Assembly: GCA_017643925.1 (NCBI GenBank)
Contig: JAEPML010000005.1
Span: forward strand, 124,001-188,000
Length of the DNA stretch: 64,000 nt
Direction of reading: 5' to 3'
Origin: Roseibium sp.
GTDB taxonomy: Bacteria; Pseudomonadota; Alphaproteobacteria; Rhizobiales; Stappiaceae
In this document: positions 7,619 to 16,660 of the stretch, in pieces
Numbering within the stretch: the first letter of the stretch is position 1
How the letters are laid out: the number at the start of each line of letters is the position of its first letter
The notes under the pieces: model-generated
Databases searched by the model: none
What the model saw: only the letters and a program-made list of their open reading frames with translations
What the model was told of the DNA's origin: nothing
Program-made: the position numbers and the translations under genes

Positions 7619-9268
7619 TTACCGGGTCAACGGCTTGTACTTGATCCGGCGCGGGTCGGCAGCATGGGCACCGAGGCGGCGGACCTTGTCCTTTTCGTAG
7701 TCTTCGAAGTTGCCTTCGAACCATTCGACATGGCTGTCGCCTTCGAAGGCCAGCATATGCGTGGCAAGGCGGTCGAGGAACATACGATCGTGCGAGATGA
7801 CCACGGCGCAACCGGCGTAGTTTTCCAGTGCATCTTCAAGCGCGGCCAGCGTCTCGGTGTCGAGGTCGTTGGTCGGTTCATCGAGCAGGAGCACGTTGGC
7901 GCCCTTCTTCAGAACCTTCGCAAGATGCACGCGGTTGCGCTGACCACCGGAGAGGTCGCCAACCTTTGCCTGCTGAGCCGGGCCCTTGAAGTTGAAGGAC
8001 GAACAATAGGCGCGCGAGTTGATTTCCTTGTCGTCGAGGTAGATCACCTCGGCGCCGCCGGAAATCTCTTCCCAGACCGTCTTGTTCGGGTCGAGCGCAT
8101 CACGGGACTGGTCGACATAGCCAAGCTGGACACTGTCACCAATGGTGATCGAACCGTTGTCCGGCTTTTCCTGGCCGGTGAGCATCTTGAACAGCGTCGA
8201 TTTACCGGCGCCGTTCGGGCCGATGACGCCGACAATGCCACCGCGCGGCAGCTTGAAGGACAGGTCGTCAATCAGGAGCCGGTCTTCGAAGCCCTTGGAA
8301 ACGCCTTCCAGATCGATGACGTTGGCACCAAGGCGCTCGCCGACCGGAATAAGGATCTGTTCGATGGACGGCTGACGCTCTTCCTGCATCGCCAGAAGGT
8401 CGCCATAGGCCTTGATACGAGCCTTGGACTTCGTCTGACGGCCTTTCGGGCTCATGCCCATCCACTCGCGCTCACGGGCAATTGCCTTGGAGCGGGCCAT
8501 GTTCTCGCGGCCTTCCTGCTCCATGCGCTTGGTCTTCTTCTCCAAATAGACCGAGTAGTTGCCTTCGTAGGGAATGCCCTGCCCGCGGTCGAGTTCCAGG
8601 ATCCAGCCGGTGACATTGTCCAGGAAGTAGCGGTCGTGGGTGATGATCAGGACGGAGCCCTTGAATTCGCGCAGGTGACGCTCGAGCCAGTGGACGGTTT
8701 CGGCGTCCAGGTGGTTGGTCGGTTCGTCGAGCAGCAACAGGTCCGGTTCGGACAGGAGCAGCTTGCAGAGCGCCACACGGCGGCGCTCACCACCGGAAAG
8801 GTTTTCCACGCCGCTGTCGGAAGGCGGGCAGCGCAGGGCTTCCATCGCCATCTCCACCTGGCTTTCCAGGTTCCAAAGGTCCTGAGCGTCGATCTCGTCC
8901 TGAAGCTGTGCGGCCTCCTCGGCGGTTTCGTCCGAGTAGTTCATCATCAGTTCGTTGTAACGGTCGATCTTGGCCTGCTTGTGGGCAACGCCTTCCATGA
9001 CGTTTTCCATGACCGTCTTGGAGTTGTCCAGCTGCGGCTCCTGCGGCAGGTAGCCAACCTTGGCGCCCTCGGCCGCCCAGGCTTCCCCGGAATATTCCTT
9101 GTCGAGGCCGGCCATGATCTTGAGAAGCGTCGACTTACCGGCCCCGTTCGGACCCAGGATGCCGATCTTGGCGTCCGGGTAGAAGGACAGGTGGATGTTG
9201 TCGAGGACTTTCTTGTCGTTATAGGCCTTGGAGAGGCCGTGCATGTGATAAATGAACTGGCGCGCCAT
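7619..9268 (-). CDS. ettA: Energy-dependent translational throttle protein EttA (ABC-F)
   Basis: A 549-residue soluble ABC-F ATPase with two nucleotide-binding domains and no membrane helices. Each half has a Walker A (GPNGAGKSTLLK and GPNGAGKSTLFK), a signature (NLSGGERRRVA and DLSGGQRNRV) and a Walker B leading to DEPTNHLD and DEPTNDLD. The charged linker between the halves (RSKAIAREREWMGMSPKGRQ) is the P-site tRNA-interaction motif region, and the start MARQFIYHMHGLSKAY is characteristic of EttA. EttA binds the ribosomal E site and gates translation according to ATP/ADP. The ATG at 9268 has GGAG upstream; the frame runs 35 codons further without a better start. Confidence 0.95.
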   Translation of the reverse strand: MARQFIYHMHGLSKAYNDKKVLDNIHLSFYPDAKIGILGPNGAGKSTLLKIMAGLDKEYSGEAWAAEGAKVGYLPQEPQLDNSKTVMENVMEGVAHKQAKIDRYNELMMNYSDETAEEAAQLQDEIDAQDLWNLESQVEMAMEALRCPPSDSGVENLSGGERRRVALCKLLLSEPDLLLLDEPTNHLDAETVHWLERHLREFKGSVLIITHDRYFLDNVTGWILELDRGQGIPYEGNYSVYLEKKTKRMEQEGRENMARSKAIAREREWMGMSPKGRQTKSKARIKAYGDLLAMQEERQPSIEQILIPVGERLGANVIDLEGVSKGFEDRLLIDDLSFKLPRGGIVGVIGPNGAGKSTLFKMLTGQEKPDNGSITIGDSVQLGYVDQSRDALDPNKTVWEEISGGAEVIYLDDKEINSRAYCSSFNFKGPAQQAKVGDLSGGQRNRVHLAKVLKKGANVLLLDEPTNDLDTETLAALEDALENYAGCAVVISHDRMFLDRLATHMLAFEGDSHVEWFEGNFEDYEKDKVRRLGAHAADPRRIKYKPLTR

Positions 9269-9675
9269 GGGGCTCCGCTTCTCCACTTGAAAGCTGATGG
9301 GATTCTCAGGAATTCTGCGGCGTCTTTTAGGGGAAAGTGACGCCGGGGGCAATGGGGCCCGGCAACTCGGCAAACAAATTTAGGTTCTGAAGTATCGCGT
9401 CGGCAAATCGACGCGAGCGCGCGCCCAATCCAACGCCCAACGCTGCCGCCCCCAGGTGTCCTAAACAGCATTTGCCTTTGTGCGTCTCTAGTCCTCTAGA
9501 AATTCCATGTTTGGAAGACCCAAACCAACCTGCTTCAAAATTCATTTGATCCCTAGAAAAGTATTGTGCAATCCTCCGCCAATTGATCGGTAAAAAACAT
9601 ACTCCGAATAATTGACGACACCTACGGAAGACCAAAGCATCGATCAGACCAAATTTGTATTGGAGCATCTCTGAC
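9269..9675. other. Intergenic region with a small hairpin
   Basis: About 400 bases between divergent ettA and the unknown-family pseudogene. It contains a perfect 8-base inverted repeat (TCGCGTCG at 9395-9402, CGACGCGA at 9409-9416, loop GCAAAT) without a T run, so it is not a typical terminator. The stretch from 9480 to 9640 is AT-richer, as expected for promoters. No convincing small gene was found. Confidence 0.4.
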
Positions 9676-10785
9676 ATGGCAGAGGTTGATGAAGACGCGC
9701 TTCCAGAAGATGTAAAACTGATCGACTGCCTGCCAGATCTGCAAAACCTGCTCGATCACTATGTCCAGCGGGGACGAAACGACGGCCATGCCGGGAACGG
9801 CCTGGTGGATTACATCTATGAAAATTTCGGAGCCGCACAGAAAATCGATGCCCCGGTTGAAACCTGGATCAGGGATAAGCTGCCTCGGGCAAACAAAATC
9901 AAACCGGGCAAAAGTTATCTCGCGCCGCAAGCCTTTACCAAGTACCACAAGGTCAAGAGTGGCAGGCTCGCGCCCATTATCCTGTGCGGTGGCGTCAAAA
10001 TGGGCGGAGACAAGATCGGCCACTTCTTTCAGCTTGGCTATCGTATCTACTATCGCAAGATGGGTATGAACCCGCTTTTCGGCCGTGAGGTGTTGGAAGA
10101 CCACGGAGTGGCCGCACGCAAGGCCTACAATGAAAACAGCTTTTTCTCGATCCCCGATATTGCCGAACAGGGGGCATACCGTTTGCTCGAACGCAAGGCT
10201 GGGCTGTCCGCACCACCGAAATTCTCCCAGGCAGACTGGAACCACCAAAAGGAGATGAACACTTTCGGCATCGATTCGTCCGGGGTCTACTCGCCTGCCG
10301 ATATTCTCGCCAATGATGCCGGTGCTCTTTTCTATGCCGAACTTGCTAGTAGCAAAATCGGCACCCCAGACCTTGGTAAATACATAAAGAAGTCGTGGAA
10401 CGAGTCCGCTACGCTTAGCAAATACAAACCTGAAATCGGCACGTAGGTCTGGGAAAATATCCTGACAGTCCGCAATTGGTCCGTAAAGCTCACCGGAATT
10501 TCAGGCAAAACAGAACTCATCGGAGACTGCAGTTTTCAGAAAGCCGGTAACGCCTTTACCGCAACGGTGAAACGAGGTGGTCAGGAAATCGGACAGATGA
10601 CGCTCACAATGAAGACCCGCGAGGAAAGCGGGCTGACGGTTGGCGCGGTCCTTTCCGGCTCCTGGAAAAACGGAGAAAAAGCTGGCCAGCTCAACACAAC
10701 ATCCAAGCGTGAGTGTGAATTCGAAGGAAGCTGGGGCAATGGTCAATCGGACAAGGATGGTGGCAAGGTGCTCTTCCTGTGCTGA
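9676..10785 (+). pseudogene. Unknown-family protein interrupted by an in-frame amber codon
   Basis: The frame codes for 369 residues but has a single TAG at 10444-10446 (codon 257). Before and after the stop, the sequence parallels the intact paralogue at 12046-13170: MAEVDEDALP start, MGGDKIGHFFQLGYRIYYR, DWNHQKEMNTFGI, GVYSPADI, then after the stop VWEN and a Cys-containing tail (RECEFEGSWGNG). The paralogue has CAG (Gln) where this copy has TAG, so one C-to-T change explains it. No other damage is visible, which suggests a recent mutation, readthrough or a sequencing error. GGAG lies 11 bases before the ATG. No signal peptide or membrane segment. Function unknown. Confidence 0.75.
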
Positions 10786-10944
10786 AGGAAACAGGCGACG
10801 TCCAGAAAGGCCTCCAGGTGCTCGCTACTGCACCGCCGGCAGCGATTGATCGTTGGTGAAAATTGGTTGCTGACGAGAGCTCCCGAATTCCTGTAGGGTG
10901 CAGCCGTCAAACCTACCGTACACTCTCGTTTCTCCCGGATTCCC

Positions 10945-11898
10945 ATGTCATCCATCGATATTCTGATGCCACGCCCGATGCTGCCCATTGTCCAGGAACA
11001 GCTCGACGCCAAGTTCACCGTTCACAGACTGTATGAAGCGGAGAACCCGGAAACGCTCTTGCAGGAAGTCGGCGACAGGATCCGCGGTGTCGCGATGTCC
11101 TTTGCCCCCGTGAACAAGGCCCTTCTCGACAAGATCCCGAACGCCGAAATCGTGTCGAGTTTCGGTGTCGGGTACGACCACGTCAATGTCGATGATTGCA
11201 TTGCGGCCAACGTCATGGTGACCCACACGCCGGATGTGCTGACCGAGGAAGTCGCCGACACCGCCTTCGGGCTGTTGCTCATGACCGTTCGCGAGCTCGG
11301 CCAGGCCGAAACCTGGCTGCGGAGCGGCAATTGGGAAAACAAGGGTCCCTTCCCGCTCACGGGCGCAACGCTGCAGGGTCGCACGATGGGCATTTTCGGA
11401 TTGGGGCGCATCGGCAAGGCGATTGCAAGACGTGCAGAAGCCTTCGGTCTGGACATCCACTACCATGGGCGCAGCAGGCAGGACGGTGTCGATTACCCCT
11501 ATCACGCCTCCCTGAAAGACCTGGCGCATGCCTGCGACACCCTGATGATCGTGGCTCCGGGCGGAGTGGAAACGGAGCACAGCGTGAACACCGAGGTGCT
11601 GGAGGCCCTTGGCCCCAACGGCATCGTCATCAATATCGGGCGCGGATCGGTCATCGACGAAGCGGCTCTGATCGAGGCTCTTGAGCAGGGCACGATTTAT
11701 GGCGCTGGCCTCGACGTCTTTGAGCATGAACCGCGTGTGCCCGAGGCGCTGCTCAAGCTGGAACGGGTGACGGTTCTGCCGCATGTGGGCTCGGCATCCC
11801 AGGCCACCCGCAACGCGATGGGACAACGCGTCGTCGACAATCTGACAAGCTGGTTCGAGACCGGAAAAGCCGTGTCTCCTGTGCCGGAAATGGGGTGA
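10945..11898 (+). CDS. D-isomer-specific 2-hydroxyacid dehydrogenase
   Basis: A 317-residue NAD(P)-dependent dehydrogenase of the glyoxylate/hydroxypyruvate reductase type. The NAD fold motif is GIFGLGRIGKAIARR at about residues 150-164. The active site shows the Arg in INIGRGSVIDE, the Glu in FEHEPRVPE and the His in VLPHVGSAS. The substrate-binding Gly-Val-Gly-Tyr-Asp (SSFGVGYDHVNV) is also present. Such enzymes reduce glyoxylate, hydroxypyruvate or similar 2-oxoacids. It lies between the two paralogous unknown-family genes on the same strand, with clear gaps on both sides, so an operon is not obvious. The exact substrate cannot be told from sequence. Confidence 0.92.
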   Translation: MSSIDILMPRPMLPIVQEQLDAKFTVHRLYEAENPETLLQEVGDRIRGVAMSFAPVNKALLDKIPNAEIVSSFGVGYDHVNVDDCIAANVMVTHTPDVLTEEVADTAFGLLLMTVRELGQAETWLRSGNWENKGPFPLTGATLQGRTMGIFGLGRIGKAIARRAEAFGLDIHYHGRSRQDGVDYPYHASLKDLAHACDTLMIVAPGGVETEHSVNTEVLEALGPNGIVINIGRGSVIDEAALIEALEQGTIYGAGLDVFEHEPRVPEALLKLERVTVLPHVGSASQATRNAMGQRVVDNLTSWFETGKAVSPVPEMG

Positions 11899-12045
11899 CC
11901 TCCGATTCGGCAGATCGGGTCCGCCTTCGTGCAGTTCGCCGGCTCGGCAGACGTTGGTCCTTCCCTATGGTAATATGAGCCTCCAGGAAAATTCGAAATC
12001 AAACCTCTCCGGTTCCTGCCGGAAAGGTTTGGGTTGGATGATCAG

Positions 12046-13170
12046 ATGGCTGAAGTTGACGACGATGCCCTGCCGGACAATGTCACGTTGCTGGATTGCC
12101 TCCCGGAACTGGACAATCTGCTGAACTCGCACATTTCTCGCGCAAGATGGGATGGATACTCGGGTGACGACATGGTCGAGTACATCTTCGAGCGGTTCGG
12201 CAATGCGCCAGATATCGATGCCCCCATCGAGACCTGGATCAAGAAACAGTTGCCCAAGGCGTCGGTTGGCATACCGGGCAAACAGTTTCAGATAGATCCG
12301 CGAAAGACAAAGTACCGGAAAACGCAAAACGCGAGGTCAAGCAATTTCGCCTCTATCATCAGGTGCAATCGCGTGTTGATGGGAGGGGACAAGGTTGGAC
12401 ATTTCTTTCAGCTCGGCTACAGGATCTACCACCGCCTCAATGGCCGGAACCCTACATTTACGCGAGAGGTCATCGAGGACCACAGCATCGCAGCATGGCG
12501 TGCCTACAAGAATTACGACCTCCACCACATTCCGCTCATAGTCAATCTCGGCACCAACCGTATCATCAACCGGAAACTGGGCCTCACCTCTCCGCCCAAT
12601 TTCGTCCAGAAGGACTGGAACCACCAGAAGGAAATGGGGTCTTTCGGGATCAGGGTCACCGGGGTCTATTCGCCAGCCGACATTGCGGCCAACAATGCGG
12701 GCGCCAAATTCTACGCCGCGCTTGCCAAACTCAAGTCGGGCAAGATTTCGCTGGCAAGCTACATCGATCGAAGCTGGAATGAATCGGTCAACTGCAACAA
12801 GTATTCAGCACCGGTGGGCACCCAGGTATGGGAAAACCTTCTCCTGCACCGGAACTGGGTGCTTCAAATGCACACAAACTCCCATGACAAGAAGATCTTT
12901 GCCGATTGCAAGATGACCAAGAAATCCGGCACCTTTGACGTAGCCTTGAGCAGGCTGGGGAAACCGCCGGAGGGAACCCTGTCCCTCTCGCCCACGTTTC
13001 GCAAAACCAAACAGGGGCTGATCGAGGGCATCACTCTGAAAGGATCCTGGTCCTACAAGGGCGAGACCGGCCGGCTGTCGATCGATTCAACGCGCGAGTG
13101 CTACATCAAGGGAACCTGGGGCACAGGTTCCTCAGACAGGAATGGCGGCGGCTGCGTTCTTTTCATGTGA
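12046..13170 (+). CDS. Unknown-family protein, intact paralogue
   Basis: This 374-residue protein is not one I recognise. It is the full-length relative of the interrupted copy at 9676. Shared blocks are MAEVDDDALP at the start, the Asp-rich IDAPIETWIK, MGGDKVGHFFQLGYRIYHR near residue 110, DWNHQKEMGSFGI and GVYSPADIAANNAGAKFY in the middle, and a C-terminal domain with RECYIKGTWGTGSSD. The invariant D-K-x-G-H and W-N-H groups look like possible catalytic or metal ligands. No signal peptide or membrane helix is visible. The start is set by homology with the other copy; a TTG four codons earlier is possible. The beta-lactamase gene follows convergently. Confidence 0.75.
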   Translation: MAEVDDDALPDNVTLLDCLPELDNLLNSHISRARWDGYSGDDMVEYIFERFGNAPDIDAPIETWIKKQLPKASVGIPGKQFQIDPRKTKYRKTQNARSSNFASIIRCNRVLMGGDKVGHFFQLGYRIYHRLNGRNPTFTREVIEDHSIAAWRAYKNYDLHHIPLIVNLGTNRIINRKLGLTSPPNFVQKDWNHQKEMGSFGIRVTGVYSPADIAANNAGAKFYAALAKLKSGKISLASYIDRSWNESVNCNKYSAPVGTQVWENLLLHRNWVLQMHTNSHDKKIFADCKMTKKSGTFDVALSRLGKPPEGTLSLSPTFRKTKQGLIEGITLKGSWSYKGETGRLSIDSTRECYIKGTWGTGSSDRNGGGCVLFM

Positions 13171-13205
13171 TTGTTGCGATGTCCCGAAGAGCCCCCCAAT
13201 GCGCT

Positions 13206-14168
13206 TCATGGCTGCAGGCTCTCGGCAAGCGCACGGCCAATATTCGCAATTGCGCGGTTGCGTTCGGCAAAGGGCGCGGTCGTTTGTGTCACGTAAACCG
13301 CAATGACAACCGGCTCGCGACCGGCGGGCCACACAACGGCAATATTCGACCGGGACCCGAACCCGCCGGCACCGGTCTTGTCGGCAATCGCCCAACCATC
13401 CGGCAACCCGGCCCTGAGCGTCGCCTGCCCCACCTGGTTGCCGATCAGCCATTCGGTCAGCTGGTTCCTGCTCTCGTCGGCAAGCACGTCCCCAAGGACA
13501 AAATTCTGCAAGGACTTCGCCGCTGCCAGCGGTGTTGTCGTGTCCCGTTCATCTCCTGGCACAGCACTGTTCATTTCAGGCTCCCAACGGTCCAGCCGCG
13601 TTGTTTCATCGCCGTTCTCTCGCAGGAAACCCGTAACCGACGCCGGTCCGCCCAATGCCTTCATGACGAGGTTCGCCGCAGTGTTGTCACTCGTTGTCGC
13701 CGTCGCTTCGCACAAATTCGTCAGCGACAAGCCAGGCGCCCCGACCTGCTTTTCCGTCACCGGGGAATAGCTGACAAGGTCCCTTCCGCGAATGACAACG
13801 GTGCTGGAAGGCTCGAGTTCGCCTTTGTCTCCGGCATCGAGCAGAGCCGCACAGAGAAACGCCTTGAAGGTGCTGTTCAGCGGAAACCGTTCGTTTCCGC
13901 GATGCTGCCAGACTGTTCCCGACTGCGTGTCCATGACCGCGATCCCGACACGTGCGGACAGCCGTGCTTCTTCCTGAAGGGCAATCCGTTCGAGCGGGGC
14001 CGGGTCAAAGTCCAGGCTGTCAGCGAGTGCGGGTGAACCAACGATAATCAGGCACGCGACCAGCAATCCCTGCACCCATCGAAATGGCCGACCCTTCAAT
14101 TTGCCCGGTGCCGACTTCGCTTCGCGCTTAGTTTTTGCGCCCGACAACCATCTCTCTTTTTCCTGCAA
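13206..14168 (-). CDS. Class A (serine) beta-lactamase
   Basis: A signal peptide or anchor (GLLVACLIIVGSPALADS, about residues 34-51) precedes a complete class A catalytic set. The active Ser-Thr-Phe-Lys is at residues 99-102, Ser-Asp-Asn at 160-162, the deacylating Glu in RWEPEMN at 196 with Asn 200, and Lys-Thr-Gly at 264-266. This group hydrolyses penicillins and often cephalosporins in the periplasm. The first codon overlaps the end of mnmD by 41 bases; the long charged leader (KTKREAKSAPGKLKG) suggests that a later TTG may be the true start. No mobile-element signature flanks it, so it is probably a resident chromosomal enzyme. Confidence 0.92.
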   Translation of the reverse strand: MQEKERWLSGAKTKREAKSAPGKLKGRPFRWVQGLLVACLIIVGSPALADSLDFDPAPLERIALQEEARLSARVGIAVMDTQSGTVWQHRGNERFPLNSTFKAFLCAALLDAGDKGELEPSSTVVIRGRDLVSYSPVTEKQVGAPGLSLTNLCEATATTSDNTAANLVMKALGGPASVTGFLRENGDETTRLDRWEPEMNSAVPGDERDTTTPLAAAKSLQNFVLGDVLADESRNQLTEWLIGNQVGQATLRAGLPDGWAIADKTGAGGFGSRSNIAVVWPAGREPVVIAVYVTQTTAPFAERNRAIANIGRALAESLQP

Positions 14169-14889
14169 AACCGGCCACCTTCTCGATCGTGAATCCGGCG
14201 CTCTGGAGGTTTCGTCTCACCCAGCCAGCCGCCGTGTAGGTCGCCAACGTGCCGCCGGATCTTGTTAATTCTGCGGCTGATTTGAGGAGATTTTCATCCC
14301 AGAGTTCGGGATTTCTGGCCGGGCTGAAACCGTCAAGAAACCAGGCGTCAATCGACGAAATTCGAAGCCTTTCGGCCTTGGCAGTGTCTTCTTCCAGCGA
14401 CAATTGACGGATCAGCTGTCGCGCGTCACCGACACCGAGCATCAGGATCGCGCCTTCTATCTCAAACCGGTTCCAACCGGGTTCTGGAGCCCAGGATTCA
14501 ACAAGGGATGCAGCAAGGTCTGCAAGCTCGGGAAAGGCACGCAAGGCGCGTTCCAGCTGGTCCCGGGACATCGGGTAGAGTTCGAAAGAAAGAAAGGTCA
14601 GTGCGGGCGGAACAGGAACGGTTTTCAGAGACGCCAGGGTGGCCAGGAAGTTGAGACCTGTTCCGAACCCGAATTCCGCGATTGTGAAGGTCTGGCGGTT
14701 CGAGAATCCTTCGGGCAGACCGTTTCCCTTCAAGAAGACATGACGCGTTTCTTCCAGTCCGCCGGCTTTTGAAAAGTAGGTATCACTGAACGCCTGGGCA
14801 CGCGGCACATCGCCTTCCAGCCACTCCAGGTCCGGAGCCGCCGCTGTGTCCGTCGTATCATCGCCGCTTCGCCCCTGCTCCATGGCCAT
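14128..14889 (-). CDS. mnmD: tRNA 5-methylaminomethyl-2-thiouridine methyltransferase (MnmD)
   Basis: The SAM-binding motif IAEFGFGTGLNFLATL and the family-specific DAWFLDGFSPARNPELW identify the methyltransferase half of MnmC. It makes the last step of mnm5s2U34 modification in tRNAs for Lys, Glu and Gln. Here it is a stand-alone protein of about 253 residues. The start at 14889 is chosen because TTGGAG lies 10 bases upstream; a frame extends to 14982 and would overlap the divergent gene. The divergent neighbour is an FAD oxidoreductase that could be the other half of MnmC. The beta-lactamase start overlaps its end. Confidence 0.9.
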   Translation of the reverse strand: MAMEQGRSGDDTTDTAAAPDLEWLEGDVPRAQAFSDTYFSKAGGLEETRHVFLKGNGLPEGFSNRQTFTIAEFGFGTGLNFLATLASLKTVPVPPALTFLSFELYPMSRDQLERALRAFPELADLAASLVESWAPEPGWNRFEIEGAILMLGVGDARQLIRQLSLEEDTAKAERLRISSIDAWFLDGFSPARNPELWDENLLKSAAELTRSGGTLATYTAAGWVRRNLQSAGFTIEKVAGFAGKREMVVGRKN

Positions 14890-14975
14890 GCCCTGCGTCT
14901 CCAATTTCTTTGCCTTCACATCTGCAATCTCATAAGAGAGCCCTGAAGCGCAATCAACACACGGCCACCCGACAC

Positions 14976-16133
14976 ATGGCAAACCCTAAAGACCAACCTT
15001 ACGACCTTGCAATTGCCGGCGCCGGTATCTTCGGCCTGTCGATCGCTCATGCCGCCATCAAGGCGGGCATGCGGGTCGTGGTCCTGGAAGCACGCCATGT
15101 GGGTGCTGGTTCAAGCGGAGGCTTGCTGGGAGCGTTGATGCCCCACATGCCGGCCCGCTGGAACCCCAAAAAGGAATTCCAGTATCAGGCGCTTGCCGGT
15201 TTGGCAGATCACATCAGGCAGCTTGAAAAAGAAACGGGGCAGACTTGCGGTTATGCCCGTTGCGGCCGCATCCTGCCGCTGACAACCACGGACAAGCTGG
15301 AACACCACCTTGAGCGCGCCGAGGAAAGCAAGCTGCGATGGCATCCCGAGGCTACCGGGTTCTCGTATACCGTCGAACCGGCTGGCAGTCGCTCTGACTG
15401 GCTGGACGCCAGATCAGCTCCCTTCGGTATCGTCTATGAAACGCTTGCGGCCCGCGCGGCTCCGCGCCGCTATGTTGGAGCCCTGAGGAGCTTCGTTCAG
15501 GCAAATGGCGCACTGAGAGAAAACGCACAGGTTGTCGGTTTCGACGAGCACGCAGGTCTGGTTCAGATCGAAGACGAATTGGAGCCGGTTGCGGCAAGGC
15601 AGCTGGTATTGTCCGGCGGCTTTTCGGCTTTCGACCTGATTTCAGAGTTCACAGGCGAACGGATCGGGCGCGGTGAAAAGGGCCAGGCACTCCTTCTTGA
15701 CGGTACCGGACTGGAAGACAGGCCAGCGATTTATTGCGACGGCCTCTATGTCGTGCCCCACGAAGACGGGACCGTGGCCATCGGCAGCACCTCGGACCGG
15801 GAGTTCGACGACAACCTGCCCAACCCGGAGCGGACACTGGAGTTGTTGAACCGGGCGACGGCCTTCTGCCCGGGGCTCAAGGACCGGGAGGTCCTGACGG
15901 AATGGGCAGGCATTCGCCCGCGTTGCAACAAGCGTGATCCGCTGATTGGGAAGCTACCGGGTCATAACCACGTTTACGCGGCCACCGGTGGTTTCAAGAT
16001 CTCTTTCGGCATAGCCCACCTGGTGGCGGATTGCCTGATCTCTGAAATCCTGCAACGAGAGCCGCGCCATCCCCTGCCGGACACTTTCCGACCGGACCAC
16101 CACTTTGGCAAAAACCGCCTCGACGCGGATTGA
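14976..16133 (+). CDS. FAD-dependent oxidoreductase, DadA/ThiO/MnmC-oxidase type
   Basis: The 385-residue protein opens with a dinucleotide fold (LAIAGAGIFGLSIAHAAIKAG) and an adenine-binding Glu (VVLEARHVGAGSS), followed by GGLLGALMPHMP. The C-terminus has ATGGFKISFGIAHLVAD, the usual FAD-contacting end of the D-amino-acid-oxidase/glycine-oxidase family. Because it is divergent from mnmD with only 86 bases between starts, it may be the separate oxidase half of MnmC, which removes the carboxymethyl group from cmnm5U in tRNA. A free amine oxidase is the alternative. The start follows the first ATG after the intergenic gap. Confidence 0.8.
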   Translation: MANPKDQPYDLAIAGAGIFGLSIAHAAIKAGMRVVVLEARHVGAGSSGGLLGALMPHMPARWNPKKEFQYQALAGLADHIRQLEKETGQTCGYARCGRILPLTTTDKLEHHLERAEESKLRWHPEATGFSYTVEPAGSRSDWLDARSAPFGIVYETLAARAAPRRYVGALRSFVQANGALRENAQVVGFDEHAGLVQIEDELEPVAARQLVLSGGFSAFDLISEFTGERIGRGEKGQALLLDGTGLEDRPAIYCDGLYVVPHEDGTVAIGSTSDREFDDNLPNPERTLELLNRATAFCPGLKDREVLTEWAGIRPRCNKRDPLIGKLPGHNHVYAATGGFKISFGIAHLVADCLISEILQREPRHPLPDTFRPDHHFGKNRLDAD

Positions 16134-16239
16134 TGATCTGAGTCCGCTCCAGATGATCCTGGTGCCGAGTGTTGATCTTGAGTGTTGATTGGTGACACCG
16201 ACCAGCCTTAGGCTTCGGGCGGCCTTCCGGTCGCCGTTC

Positions 16240-16428
16240 CTAAAGCGCTGCCACGAGCGTATAAAGGACATAGAGGCTCAGTGAGACAGAGCCCCAGAAC
16301 AGAAGGTTCTTTGCAAGCAAGAACGGCATGTTCATTGTCCCACCCCGGCGCGTCGCCAGAACAGCCCGATCATGCCCCTCCACCCGGGGGTCGCGCAATT
16401 CGCGAGCAGCTGTCATGGCTTTGGCCAT
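16240..16428 (-). CDS. Small single-pass membrane protein, hypothetical
   Basis: A 62-residue protein (MAKAMTAARELRDPRVEGHD start) with a charged N-terminal half and one membrane segment (LLFWGSVSLSLYVLYTLVAAL) at the very C-terminus. It would be tail-anchored. GAGGAC lies 8 bases before the ATG, which supports the short form; a longer frame begins with TTG at 16488 without a binding site. It lies between two plus-strand genes. Function unknown. Confidence 0.6.
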   Translation of the reverse strand: MAKAMTAARELRDPRVEGHDRAVLATRRGGTMNMPFLLAKNLLFWGSVSLSLYVLYTLVAAL

Positions 16429-16660
16429 TTCGGTTGTCCTCAAAGGTACCTTCAGCGGAACAAGAAGGGCACCATGCCCTTTCGCCAAGTGTAACTCGTA
16501 GGAGATCCCTGGTTAAAACCTGATTAATATTACTATGAATACATTCTTAATTTACACCATGGCCATTCTGGCTATATGCACAATTTGATACCGGATGTTC
16601 GCTCTCCTTGAGCATCCGACTGACATTCGCGCCACCGACCCACTGCAAAATGGAAATCAC

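Noticed and set aside
7580-9340. A 586-residue plus-strand frame opposite ettA
   Set aside because: It is the mirror of a highly conserved GC-rich gene, full of low-complexity Val/Gly/Arg text, and has no family match. ettA on the other strand is certain.
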